A stretch of DNA of 64,000 nucleotides from VXLM01 sp965242665. GTDB lineage: Bacteria > Chloroflexota > Dehalococcoidia > Lucifugimonadales > VXLM01. Position numbers and translations under genes: made by a program. The DNA lies in assembly GCA_965242665.1 (NCBI GenBank), contig OZ251484.1, forward strand, positions 2,356,001-2,420,000. Reading direction: 5' to 3'. Within the stretch, counting starts at the first letter, position 1. Every line of letters starts with the position of its first letter. Under the pieces are notes generated by a model. It did not search any database. It saw only the letters and a program-made list of their open reading frames with translations, and was not told where the DNA came from. Shown one piece after another: positions 32,780-41,876 of this stretch.

Positions 32780-35734
32780 ATGACTACCGGCGCAGACCAC
32801 CATCCCGACGATGAGAACGTCTCCGATTACCGCCACGACGAAACGCGCAAGAACAATCCCCCGGCCGCCCTCGCCTCGCAGGGAAAGATACGGGAGCTCC
32901 GACCCCAACGCTATGCGTATGACCCGCACATGCAGCCGTCCCTGCGCTTCGACGATACGGGCGCGGCCGACCGACTGCGGGGGCTGCTGGCCGCTGCCAA
33001 GAAGAGGGCGCTGATCCCGGAGGAAGCGGAGGAGCTAGAGCGGTATCTGGGAAACCCCCAGCCGTGGCTGGAGTGGACGGGGAAGCGGGAGAAGCAGTGG
33101 TTCGAGGTCGAGCCGGTCGCGTTGCACATCCACGAACGGGTGTCCGCGCAGGCAGCCATCCGCGTCGCGGCAAGGCAGGACGTCCCCCGAACGCTATGGG
33201 CCGATCCCGAGCAGGAGTACCGCGAAGCAATCCAGTTCTATCAGCACGACGTCCAGTGGGCAAACCGACTCATCCTCGGAGACAGCCTCGCCGTGATGAA
33301 CTCGCTCCGCACCCGAGAAGACATGGCCGGCAAGGTGCAGATGATCTACGTCGACCCGCCCTACGGAATCCGCTTCGCCTCAAACTTCCAACCATTCGTG
33401 AGAAACCGAGGCGTCCGCGATACCGATGCAGACCTGACGCGCGAGCCTGAGGTCGTCAAGGCCTACCGCGATACGTGGACGCTCGGAGTCCATACCTATC
33501 TGGCGTACCTGCGCGATAGACTGACGGTCGCGCGCGATCTGCTCACCGACTCCGGTTCGATCTTCGTGCAGATCGGCGATGAGAATGTACACCGCGTGCG
33601 TGCAGTGATGGATGAGGTGTTTGGAAGCGAGAATTTCGTCAGTCTGATTACCTACCGTACCAGCAGCGGGACGACCCAACAGCGTTCGGTAAAACGCATA
33701 TCGGATTACATCATTTGGTACTGCAAAGACGTAGACGAGATCAAGTTTCGACGACTGCTCGGAAGCAAGACCGTCGATACCAAGATGTACAACCAACTGG
33801 AACTATCCGATGGTACGCGGCGGCCGATGTTCACTGCGGAGAGGAATGATCCGACTACTCGTCCAGAGCATTCAAAGCCGTACACAAAACTGCCAGTGCA
33901 CTCTATGGCTTCGGGAGACAATTCGCCTCGTGAATTTCAGGGCTCCGTCTGGCGCATACCGCCAATGAGAAGTTGGCGGTATGCGCCAGACGGCTTTTTC
34001 CGGCTCGAAAAATCGTTAAGAATCACGCCCGACAAAGAGAGCCTAAGGGCAATCTACTATCACTCAGATTACCCCGCGTCCGAAATAACGAATTCATGGG
34101 AAGACACGGGGCCGGAAATTGACAAGTCCTACGTCGTACAAACTTCCATATCACCAGTCCAGCGTTGCATGTTGATGACCACCGATCCTGGTGACCTTGT
34201 GCTCGACCCGACGTGCGGCAGCGGGACGACGGCATACGTGGCGGAGCAGTGGGGGAGGCGGTGGATCACCGTCGACACGAGTCGGGTGGCCGTCGCCCTG
34301 GCGCGGCAGCGGTTGCTCACGTCGAAGTTCGACTACTACGAGACCGAGGATGGCTCGAACGTCATCGACGGGGGCGGCTTCCAGTACAAGACGGTTCCGC
34401 ATATCACCTTGCGGAGCATCGCGCAGAACGTTGCGCTCGATCCGATCTTCGCCAAGTGGGAGCCCGTCTTGGATGAGAAGTTGGCGGCGCTGAACGATGC
34501 GCTATCGGAGGTAGACGGCGATACGCGCGCGTCCTTGCTCGCCAAGCTGGGGGCGAAGCCTCGCAGCGGCCCCAACCGCGCGATCGATGCGGACGAGCGC
34601 AGGCTGCGGCTGCCCAAGTCGCGATGGGAGCATTGGGAAGTACCGTTCGACGCCGACCCCGACTATCCCGCTGCGCTCCGCGAACGCTTGGAGGACTACC
34701 GCACGGCATGGCGCGGCAAGATGGAGGCGGTCGATGCCTGCATCGCCGCAAACGCGGATCAAGAGGTGTTAGTCGACCAGCCCGAGGTGCGTCGCGGCGT
34801 CGTGCGTGTCTCCGGCCCGTTCACGGTCGAGTCTGTGCATCCGCCGGAGGAGTCGCTCGGCGCGGAATCGCCCATCGGCGGCGCGCCGGACCGGATAGAC
34901 GGCCCCGATGGCGGGCATGACGATTTCGACACGGTCGCTTCGTCCAACGCGGATACCTTCCACCACAACATGATTCGGCTGCTTCGGAACGATGGCGTGC
35001 GGTTTCAAGGGAACGGCGCCGCAAAGTTCACACGCCTCGAGCCGCTCGAGGATGGGAGCACGCTTCACGCGGAGGGGGAGTGGGAAGGCGCCGAGTCCAG
35101 CGGCGAGACTCGCGTCGGGGTATCGTTCGGCCCGCAGTACGGGCCGGTAACTGCGAGGCAGGTCGAGCAGTGCGTGCGGATTGCGGCGATGCGCGGATAC
35201 GATGCGCTGTTATTCGCCGGGTTCAGTTTCGACGGTGCCGCGCAGGCGGCGATCCAAGCAGACGCGCATCCAGAGCTCCGAGTGCACATGGCCCATATCT
35301 CGCCGGACGTCAACATGGGCGACCTGCTCAAGCAGACGAAGGACAGCGGCCTCTTTAGCGTGTCCGGCCTTCCGCGCACCTCCCTCACGAGGCAGGAGAA
35401 CGGCGAATACGTCGTCGAGATGGAGGGCGTGGATATCTTCGACCCCGTGGACAACACGATCGTATCGGAGGACGCCGAGGGCGTGGCGGCATGGTTCTTG
35501 GACGGCGACTACGACGGGCGGACGTTCTGCATAAGCCAGGCGTTCTTCCCGAATTCTGGGGCTTGGGACAAGTTGGCGCGCGCGCTCAAGAGCGCGGTCG
35601 ACGTCGAAGCGTTCGCGGCGTTCGGCGGCACGAAGTCGCTGCCGTTCCCCGCCGGGGAGCACCAGCGGGCGGCCGTGAAGGTCATCGACCCGCGCGGCAA
35701 CGAAGTGATGAAAGTCCACACCTTGGAAGACTAG
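32780..35734 (+). CDS. type III-like DNA methyltransferase (Mod)
   Basis: Starting at the ATG at 32780 (MTTGADHHPDDEN) gives 984 residues. The order of motifs is that of beta-class amino-methyltransferases: catalytic VDPPYGIRFAS at about residue 195, then the SAM-binding LDPTCGSGTTAYVAEQWGRRW at about 475. The N-terminal 180 residues and the region after about 560 are longer than in classical Mod proteins; the extension has ARQVEQCVRIAAMRGYDALLFAGFSFDG and HISPDVNMGDLLKQTKDSGLF. It is the first gene of a compact operon with a Uma2 nuclease and a Res-type helicase-nuclease. Modification is probably N6-adenine, by family. Confidence 0.85.
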   Translation: MTTGADHHPDDENVSDYRHDETRKNNPPAALASQGKIRELRPQRYAYDPHMQPSLRFDDTGAADRLRGLLAAAKKRALIPEEAEELERYLGNPQPWLEWTGKREKQWFEVEPVALHIHERVSAQAAIRVAARQDVPRTLWADPEQEYREAIQFYQHDVQWANRLILGDSLAVMNSLRTREDMAGKVQMIYVDPPYGIRFASNFQPFVRNRGVRDTDADLTREPEVVKAYRDTWTLGVHTYLAYLRDRLTVARDLLTDSGSIFVQIGDENVHRVRAVMDEVFGSENFVSLITYRTSSGTTQQRSVKRISDYIIWYCKDVDEIKFRRLLGSKTVDTKMYNQLELSDGTRRPMFTAERNDPTTRPEHSKPYTKLPVHSMASGDNSPREFQGSVWRIPPMRSWRYAPDGFFRLEKSLRITPDKESLRAIYYHSDYPASEITNSWEDTGPEIDKSYVVQTSISPVQRCMLMTTDPGDLVLDPTCGSGTTAYVAEQWGRRWITVDTSRVAVALARQRLLTSKFDYYETEDGSNVIDGGGFQYKTVPHITLRSIAQNVALDPIFAKWEPVLDEKLAALNDALSEVDGDTRASLLAKLGAKPRSGPNRAIDADERRLRLPKSRWEHWEVPFDADPDYPAALRERLEDYRTAWRGKMEAVDACIAANADQEVLVDQPEVRRGVVRVSGPFTVESVHPPEESLGAESPIGGAPDRIDGPDGGHDDFDTVASSNADTFHHNMIRLLRNDGVRFQGNGAAKFTRLEPLEDGSTLHAEGEWEGAESSGETRVGVSFGPQYGPVTARQVEQCVRIAAMRGYDALLFAGFSFDGAAQAAIQADAHPELRVHMAHISPDVNMGDLLKQTKDSGLFSVSGLPRTSLTRQENGEYVVEMEGVDIFDPVDNTIVSEDAEGVAAWFLDGDYDGRTFCISQAFFPNSGAWDKLARALKSAVDVEAFAAFGGTKSLPFPAGEHQRAAVKVIDPRGNEVMKVHTLED

Positions 35735-35757
35735 ACCTGCATACGGGGGGTTCGGTC

Positions 35758-36309
35758 ATGACTACCACGACGAAACCGATGACGGCGGAAGACCTATTGA
35801 ACATGCCGGACGACGGCTTCCGATACGAGCTCGTGAGAGGGGAACTAAGGAAGATGCCGCCTGCCGGACACATCCATGGAGAACACGCAGCCTCCATCCT
35901 TGCATCGCTTGGGATGCACGTGAAGACACGCCGGCTGGGGACGGTGTACGCCGCCGATACGGGATTCCACTTGGCATCCGACCCCGACCACGTCCGCGCG
36001 CCTGACGCCGCATTCGTCCGGCGCGAGAGAGCGGACGCCGCAAGAGATGTACGGGGGTTCTTTCCCGGCCCGCCGGACGTCGCGGTAGAGGTGATCTCAC
36101 CAAGCGACCGCTATTCCGAGGTGGAGGAGAAAGTCGAGGACTGGCTCGAGGCCGGAACCTTGGCAGTAATCGTCGTGGATCCTCGCCGGCGAGTCGTAGA
36201 GGTACGCCGCTCGCGTGCGGAGTCGGTCATGCTGACGGAAGCGGACACGCTGGACATCGAGGACATCGCGCCCGGATGGCGGATGCCGATCGAGGACATA
36301 TTCGAGTAG
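35758..36309 (+). CDS. Uma2-family (DUF820) predicted endonuclease
   Basis: A 183-residue protein starting MTTTTKPMTAEDLLNMPDDGFRYELVRGELRKM. The fold is PD-(D/E)xK: the acidic residue of YELVRGEL, then DHVRAPDAAFV (the Asp), then DVAVEVISPSDRYSEVEEKVEDWLEAG (Glu of EVISP and following Lys) and AVIVVDPRRRVVEV. Uma2 proteins are abundant in cyanobacteria and Chloroflexi and mostly uncharacterised. Here it lies between mod and res with gaps of 23 and 9 bases, which argues for a part in the restriction system. Confidence 0.85.
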   Translation: MTTTTKPMTAEDLLNMPDDGFRYELVRGELRKMPPAGHIHGEHAASILASLGMHVKTRRLGTVYAADTGFHLASDPDHVRAPDAAFVRRERADAARDVRGFFPGPPDVAVEVISPSDRYSEVEEKVEDWLEAGTLAVIVVDPRRRVVEVRRSRAESVMLTEADTLDIEDIAPGWRMPIEDIFE

Positions 36310-36318
36310 GCAGGCAAA

Positions 36319-39300
36319 ATGACGACGACAACGAGAAGGCGATCCAGACGCGCGAACTCCTCACCGCAAGGGGCGCAAGTCCCCATGCAGCCGGTGGAGA
36401 AGCCCATCCTGTGCAGCCCATACGAGGAGCCGCCCGAATACTGGGTCTACGACCATAAAAAGGGAACGGGAGAAGCGTCGAGGGCTCCAGGGCGTCGCCC
36501 TGCCGGCTACTGGTTCCGAAGCGAACGGATCGATCAGGCTCAGCAAGGCAGGTTGCTTGCAGAGGAAAACTGGGAAGAGCTGCCCTACGTGAACGACCTC
36601 CGGGAGGACGTGAAGCGTTGGCGGGAATCGGGCTACCGCAACGCTACGAACGTCACCCGGCAGCTCTTGCAGCACTGGCGGCGAGAAGACCTGTTGCGCC
36701 GTCTGTTCTTCTGCCAGATCGAAGCAGTGGAAACGGTCATATACCTTGCGGAAATCCGCATGGGGGGCAAACGCACGAGCTTCACCCCTCGCTTTTCGGA
36801 CGACGACCTCGAGCGGCTGGTCGACATCCCGCAAGACCAGAACCTGCCTTCCCTGACTCGACTGGGATGCAAGATGGCGACCGGCTCCGGCAAGACCGTG
36901 GTCATGGCCATGCTCATCGCCTGGGCGTTCTGCAACCGGGGACAGTTGCCCAGCGACGAACGCTTCCCATCCGCGGCGTTGGTGGTCTGCCCCAACCTGA
37001 CCATCAAGGAGCGCCTGCAAGTCCTGCGCCCGGACAACCCCGCGAGCTACTACGAAGAGTTCGACCTGGTTCCGATGCGGCTGCGTCCATTCCTGCAGCG
37101 CGGCAAGGTCTTGATCGTCAATTGGCACCAGTTCGCCCCCGAATCCGAACACCACGAGGGCGGCAAGAGCTATGCAGTCGTCGACAAGGGCCCGGAGAGC
37201 GACGACGCCTTCTCTCGCCGGGTGCTGGGCGACCTATATGGCCGCGGCCCTCTCATGGTCCTCAACGACGAAGGACACCACGCATACCGACCAAAGCAAG
37301 TCGATACTAAGGACTTGTCCGCTGACGAGCGGAAAGAAGCGAAGAGCCAGAACGAGGAAGCGACGGTTTGGATACAAGGACTAGACCGCATCAACTCGGC
37401 CGGCGGCGTCAAGTTCTGCGTCGACCTCTCCGCGACGCCCTTCTACCTCAAGGGCAGCGGGCACTCCGAGGGCGAGCCGTTCCCCTGGCTGGTCAGCGAT
37501 TTCGGCTTGGTCGACGCCATCGAGTCCGGCATCGTCAAGATTCCGCGTCTGCCCGTCGACGATACGACAGGCAAACCCGAACCCAGCTACTTCCGCCTAT
37601 GGAAGACCATCGTGGACGGACTCGATTCCGGACAGAGGCTCCCTGGACGCGCCGGCAAGCCCAAGCCGGAAGTGATATGGGAAAAGGCAGAGGGCGCGCT
37701 TGCGACGCTGGCAGGCCAGTACAAGGAACGCTTCGAGTACATCCAGGAAGGCTCGCCCGGCCAGGACAAGACGCCCCCGGCGATGATCATCGTATGCGAC
37801 AACACCGACATAGCCAAATTGTTCTTCGAGAAGATCTCCGGCGAATCTCAGGTCACTGACACCGACGCCGGCTCCTCAGGAAGTGGACGCAAGAAGCCCC
37901 GCACGAAAACCGTGTACGGCGACGGACAGACATTCCCGGAGCTCTTCTCCAACCGCGAAGGCCAGCTCCGCACACTCCGCATAGACTCGAAGCTGCTCGG
38001 CGAAGCCGAGAAGGGGGGACGCACCGGGGGAAACGGAGCCGAAGAGCTGCGAAGGATCGTGGACACCGTCGGCAAGGTCGGGGAACCCGGCGAACAGGTG
38101 AGATGCGTCGTCTCAGTGCAGATGCTCACCGAGGGATGGGACGCCAACAACGTCACGCACATCCTCGGCCTGCGCGCATTCGAGAGCCAACTCCTGTGCG
38201 AACAGGTCGTCGGTCGCGGCCTGCGGCGCATGGACTACGCGCCCGACCCAGAAACCGGAATGCTGACCGAAGAATACGTCGACGTGTACGGCATCCCATT
38301 CTCCGTCATCCCCTACAAGGGCAGACCCAAGAATGCAAAGGCCCCCCAAGACAAGCCAAAGCACCGCGTCCACGCCATGCCAGAGCGAAGCCACTTGGAG
38401 ATGCGATTCCCAATAGTAACCGGCTACACCTTCAACCTGAAGAGGAAGCTCATCAAGGCCGACGTGTCCAGCATGGAACGACTGAGCATCGAACCCGCCC
38501 ATGAACCGACGGCCGTGTTCATCAAACCCCGGGTAGGATATGAGCTCGGACAGCCAACCTTGTTCGGCCCCGGCGACTTCGAGAGTCAAAACCGATCGAA
38601 GTTCTACGAGAGCTCCCATATCCAGAAGATCAAGTTCCAAATTGCGCGGCGCGTCGTCGACGCACTGCTAGGCTTCACCGAAAGCGGACGCACCGAAGGG
38701 AAGGACAACGAGGTAAATATCTCGACGTCACGGCATTCATTGTTCCCGCAAGTGTACAGATATGTGGATGAGTACATCGAGAAAAAGGTCGATTTCTCTG
38801 GGGTGAATCGCTGCGAACTGGGGCTGGAACGGTACATGAAGCAAGTCGCAGATCGCTTGATTATCGCTATACAACCAGACGACGAGCAGGAAGAACCGCC
38901 TCTCTTGCCAATACTCAACCGCTACACCCCAGTAGGAACCACCGCGGACGTTGATTTCAAGACCGTCCAAGCCGTCCACGACACCGCAAAGAGCCACCTG
39001 AACCAAGTGGCCGTGGACACGAAGACGTGGGAGAGCGCCGCAGCCTTTCGACTCGAAGAGTCGGCCATCGTGGAGTGCTACGCCAGGAACGACAATCTAG
39101 GATTGAACATCCCGTACGAATCCGACGGCGTCAGCCACTCCTATGAACCCGACTTCCTCGTGAGGCTAAGCAATGGATCGATTCTCATCCTAGAGATAAA
39201 GGGCTACGAGTCAGACACCGATAAGCTGAAGCATGACGCAGCCAAGCGCTGGGTTTCCGCCGTCAACAATTGGAGACAGATGGGCAAGTGGGAGTTCCAC

Positions 39301-39351
39301 GTATGCAGAAGTCCGCAGATGTTGGGGCAGGAGCTGCAGACGTTCGTCTGA
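36319..39351 (+). CDS. type III-like restriction subunit (Res): superfamily 2 helicase plus nuclease
   Basis: A 1010-residue protein. SF2 helicase motifs: ATGSGKTVVMAMLIAWAF (Walker A, about residue 190), VLNDEGHHAYR (DEGH box, about 314), DLSATPF (motif III-like, about 370), MLTEGWDANNVTHILGLRAF (motif V) and EQVVGRGLRRMDY (motif VI, about 630). Near the end SYEPDFLVRLSNGSILILEIKGYES is a PD-(D/E)xK nuclease core (Asp, then Glu-x-Lys). It would cut unmodified DNA after ATP-driven motion, working with Mod. Third gene of the operon, nine bases after the Uma2 gene. Confidence 0.87.
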   Translation: MTTTTRRRSRRANSSPQGAQVPMQPVEKPILCSPYEEPPEYWVYDHKKGTGEASRAPGRRPAGYWFRSERIDQAQQGRLLAEENWEELPYVNDLREDVKRWRESGYRNATNVTRQLLQHWRREDLLRRLFFCQIEAVETVIYLAEIRMGGKRTSFTPRFSDDDLERLVDIPQDQNLPSLTRLGCKMATGSGKTVVMAMLIAWAFCNRGQLPSDERFPSAALVVCPNLTIKERLQVLRPDNPASYYEEFDLVPMRLRPFLQRGKVLIVNWHQFAPESEHHEGGKSYAVVDKGPESDDAFSRRVLGDLYGRGPLMVLNDEGHHAYRPKQVDTKDLSADERKEAKSQNEEATVWIQGLDRINSAGGVKFCVDLSATPFYLKGSGHSEGEPFPWLVSDFGLVDAIESGIVKIPRLPVDDTTGKPEPSYFRLWKTIVDGLDSGQRLPGRAGKPKPEVIWEKAEGALATLAGQYKERFEYIQEGSPGQDKTPPAMIIVCDNTDIAKLFFEKISGESQVTDTDAGSSGSGRKKPRTKTVYGDGQTFPELFSNREGQLRTLRIDSKLLGEAEKGGRTGGNGAEELRRIVDTVGKVGEPGEQVRCVVSVQMLTEGWDANNVTHILGLRAFESQLLCEQVVGRGLRRMDYAPDPETGMLTEEYVDVYGIPFSVIPYKGRPKNAKAPQDKPKHRVHAMPERSHLEMRFPIVTGYTFNLKRKLIKADVSSMERLSIEPAHEPTAVFIKPRVGYELGQPTLFGPGDFESQNRSKFYESSHIQKIKFQIARRVVDALLGFTESGRTEGKDNEVNISTSRHSLFPQVYRYVDEYIEKKVDFSGVNRCELGLERYMKQVADRLIIAIQPDDEQEEPPLLPILNRYTPVGTTADVDFKTVQAVHDTAKSHLNQVAVDTKTWESAAAFRLEESAIVECYARNDNLGLNIPYESDGVSHSYEPDFLVRLSNGSILILEIKGYESDTDKLKHDAAKRWVSAVNNWRQMGKWEFHVCRSPQMLGQELQTFV

Positions 39352-39927
39352 TCGAAGCGGAGTATCCCGGCCGCCGACGCCGGGTGTTCCCCTCATCATC
39401 GGCTGAGCCTCGGGGGTATCGCAAGGGGGATTCCGGATGAGACCCCTCTCTCGAGACCTTACCTGCAGTGGCTCCACCACGCATACTGAGATATAGAACC
39501 CATATTCGTATAATGAGCGACGCAGATGAGAATAGAACCACGGGATTCTGAACGCCGATGCACATTCGCCGCGTCCACAAACGTCCGTTCATGACAGTCG
39601 AACCGCACGTTCACCAAGACGCAGCGGTTCCAATGACCGTTCCGAGAACGAAATACTAGAGATGAAGACACGAGACGAATCGAACAGACCAAGCCGGCCC
39701 GGCGCTGCGGGTGGGGGGAATTGACTACAACCCCGCGCCAGACGCCGACGAACGAGTGCGAGGGACACTGCGGCGTCTGAGGGCGCCGGCAGATCTGACT
39801 CTGCAGAGATTGATTTCTTCTACCTACCGGAAGTAGAAGAGGATTCCCGCGCTTGCGGAGTCCGTCTCCTAGGTTCTGCCCCGAGGTGTTCAACATTCCG
39901 GGTGAACTGCGACAGGGGGTTCTCAGT
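39352..39927. other. 576-bp gap without a convincing gene
   Basis: I see no protein with a credible start or family here. The only structure noted is an inverted repeat TCTTCTAC/GTAGAAGA at about 39819-39841, shortly before the Pycsar genes. The gap may mark the border between two independently acquired defence units. Confidence 0.5.
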
Positions 39928-40473
39928 ATGCTTCGCAGGTTCGACGGACCAGATGGACGGGTTCCCTTGGTCGAGTCGCTTCGGACGCAGCCCATCATCG
40001 GCGTCGGATCTGACCTGGCCGAGCTGGTTGGGGTGGCAGTTGGGGTTGAAGCGTTCGAACCGGGTTCCGTTCTCATCGAGGAGTCAGCGACAGATAACGA
40101 CATCTTCTTCATCCTGACCGGCGTGGTCTCGATACGCGTCCTCGGCCGAGAGGTTGCAGTTAGGAATGCGGGACAGCATGTCGGCGAGGTGGCGCTCATT
40201 CTGTCACCGGACGATGCGGTAACCAGCCGCGACGCGACCACTGCTGCGCCGAGAGACAACATCACATTCGAGCTGGGACTCTTCATGGGAGCCCTGGGCC
40301 ACTCCCGCACATTCCTGATCTACCCGCGCGGCATCGACATGAAGATCCCGACAGACCTCACTGGCATCACGCCGCTGACCTACACCCAGGGAGCAGGGGA
40401 CGAACTACCCGCTGCGATAGCATCCGCTTGCAACGCAATGAGGACTATCATACGATCCTCTGGACCCCGTTGA
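39928..40473 (+). CDS. Pycsar effector PycTIR (cNMP-binding plus TIR-like), internally shortened
   Basis: Starting at the ATG at 39928 (AGGGGG nine bases ahead) gives 181 residues. Residues about 21-90 are the front of a cyclic-nucleotide-binding domain (EPGSVLIEESATDNDIFFILTGVVSIRV, GQHVGEVALI). From about 91 the sequence is the back half of a CAP12/PCTIR-type TIR domain (LSPDDAVTSRD, APRDNITFELGLFMGALGHSRTFLI, PTDLTGITPLTY), with the FELG glutamate (E115) at the expected catalytic place. In relatives I know, the rest of the CNBD and the first TIR strands stand between GEVALI and LSPDD; here they are absent, without a frameshift. The partner cyclase follows after 21 bases. Confidence 0.78.
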   Translation: MLRRFDGPDGRVPLVESLRTQPIIGVGSDLAELVGVAVGVEAFEPGSVLIEESATDNDIFFILTGVVSIRVLGREVAVRNAGQHVGEVALILSPDDAVTSRDATTAAPRDNITFELGLFMGALGHSRTFLIYPRGIDMKIPTDLTGITPLTYTQGAGDELPAAIASACNAMRTIIRSSGPR

Positions 40474-40494
40474 ACACATTGGAAGAGGTGAAAC

Positions 40495-41187
40495 ATGGGA
40501 CTGAGAGACGACCTGCACTCGGAAGCGACCAAGATATTCGGCGAAAGCTGGACCACACGCGCTGGCCGCACTGTGCCTGAGTCGGATGACCTGAAGCTCA
40601 GCAATGACGCAGTCACGCCGGAGGGAACGGTTCTGTACGCGGACATGGACGACTCGACCAAACTGGTAGACACGATGGAGCCCTCGTTCGCGGCGAAAGT
40701 CTACAAGGCATACCTCGCGTGCGCTGCAAGGATAATTAAGGCAGAGGGAGGTGCAATCACTGCATACGATGGGGACCGCATCATGGCGGTGTTCATCGGC
40801 AACTCAAAGAATGACGATGCAGCCCGCACCGCTCTAAAGATCAACTACGCGGTGCAGCGGATCGTCAACCCCGCAATCAAGGCCCAATATCCCAACTCTA
40901 ACTACTCGGTAAAGCAGGTAGTAGGTATCGACACGAGCAAGCTATTCGTAGCGCGTACAGGCATACGGGGATCGAATGACCTCGTCTGGGTTGGACGCGC
41001 CGCGAACTATGCCGCCAAGCTGTCTGCACGCTCCAGCCCTGCATCGCAAATCACAGCCGACGTGTACAATCGGCTCAACAAGGAATCGAAGTTCGGCCCG
41101 AACGGGGAGAGCATGTGGGCGCAAACGACAGCCCTAGACCTGGGATATAAGACCATATACACTTCATCGTGGTGGTGGCCGGTGTAG
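40495..41187 (+). CDS. Pycsar nucleotide cyclase PycC
   Basis: A 230-residue class III nucleotidyl cyclase domain. The two metal-binding aspartates are visible: LYADMDDST (D50) and AYDGDRIMAVF (D94). The stretch SVKQVVGIDTSKLFVARTGIRGSNDLVWVGRAANYAAKLSA holds the usual substrate-contact region (VGxxxNxAAKL). No membrane helix, HAMP or receiver domain is present, as expected for the soluble Pycsar cyclases that make cCMP or cUMP upon phage infection. GGAAGAGGTG precedes the ATG. The neighbouring CNBD-TIR gene makes the Pycsar assignment strong; which nucleotide is made cannot be read. Confidence 0.85.
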   Translation: MGLRDDLHSEATKIFGESWTTRAGRTVPESDDLKLSNDAVTPEGTVLYADMDDSTKLVDTMEPSFAAKVYKAYLACAARIIKAEGGAITAYDGDRIMAVFIGNSKNDDAARTALKINYAVQRIVNPAIKAQYPNSNYSVKQVVGIDTSKLFVARTGIRGSNDLVWVGRAANYAAKLSARSSPASQITADVYNRLNKESKFGPNGESMWAQTTALDLGYKTIYTSSWWWPV

Positions 41188-41388
41188 AAATCCAGCGAGA
41201 ACACTAGCGGCGCTCACCTCATGGCTCTGGAGAATTGACCGAGCCAGTCGAATCATCGGCTACGCTTGACGTTGCCCCGCCAACCAAGTACCATCTTCCA
41301 CAAGCAAGTTGACCCGGCGGTGCCGCCAACGCCCCGGGCCGCGGCTCCACCTGTTGAGCAGGTGATGCGACTAGCATTGTACTACTTG

Positions 41389-41419
41389 CAGCCCCACTCG
41401 TGTTGGATGAGTGGGGCTG
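41389..41419. terminator. 11-bp perfect stem-loop after the Pycsar genes
   Basis: CAGCCCCACTC pairs exactly with GAGTGGGGCTG around a nine-base loop; TCGTTTCG follows on the plus strand. A smaller hairpin, CACCTG-TTGAG-CAGGTG, lies at about 41350-41366. These may be terminators or part of a recombination site for the recombinase remnant next to them. The rest of 41188-41453 holds no gene. Confidence 0.45.
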
Positions 41420-41453
41420 TCGTTTCGACTGGTATGAACGAGAGCAGGCAACC

Positions 41454-41876
41454 ATGGTGAACCAGGCCGAGCCCAAGGCCGAAGCAAACAGAGCAGCCAT
41501 CTATACACGAGTGTCTCACAAGAGCCAAGCCGAAGACGACAAGACCTCCATCTCCGAACAGATCACAGAGATGGAAGCCCACTGCCAACGACGAGGACTG
41601 ACCATCGTCGCACGATACCAAGAAGTCGGCAGAGGATGGTCCAAGACCCGCCCAGAATTCCAGCGAATGCTCGCCGACGCCCGCAACGGTCGCTTCGATA
41701 CCATCGTCTGCTGGAAATCCGACCGACTCAACAGAGGCATGTACCCAGCAGCAGCTCTCATGGAAGTCGTCGAAGCACACCAAATCACCCTCGAAGCCGT
41801 CACAGACGCCATCGACATGAAGACCTTCGATCTCATGTCCGCCCCGCTACTGCGCTCCCGCCGGATACCCTATTAG
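41454..41876 (+). pseudogene. truncated serine recombinase (resolvase domain only)
   Basis: From the ATG at 41454 the frame encodes 140 residues: AAIYTRVSHKSQAEDDKTSISEQ with the catalytic Ser of YTRVS, GRGWSKTRPEFQRMLADARNGRFDTIVCWKSDRLNR and so on, an almost complete resolvase catalytic domain. It then stops after LMSAPLLRSRRIPY, where the 3' end of the convergent PD40 gene begins. The DNA-binding and zinc-ribbon parts of a large serine integrase are missing. It is probably the stub of the integrase that brought in the defence genes. Confidence 0.75.
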
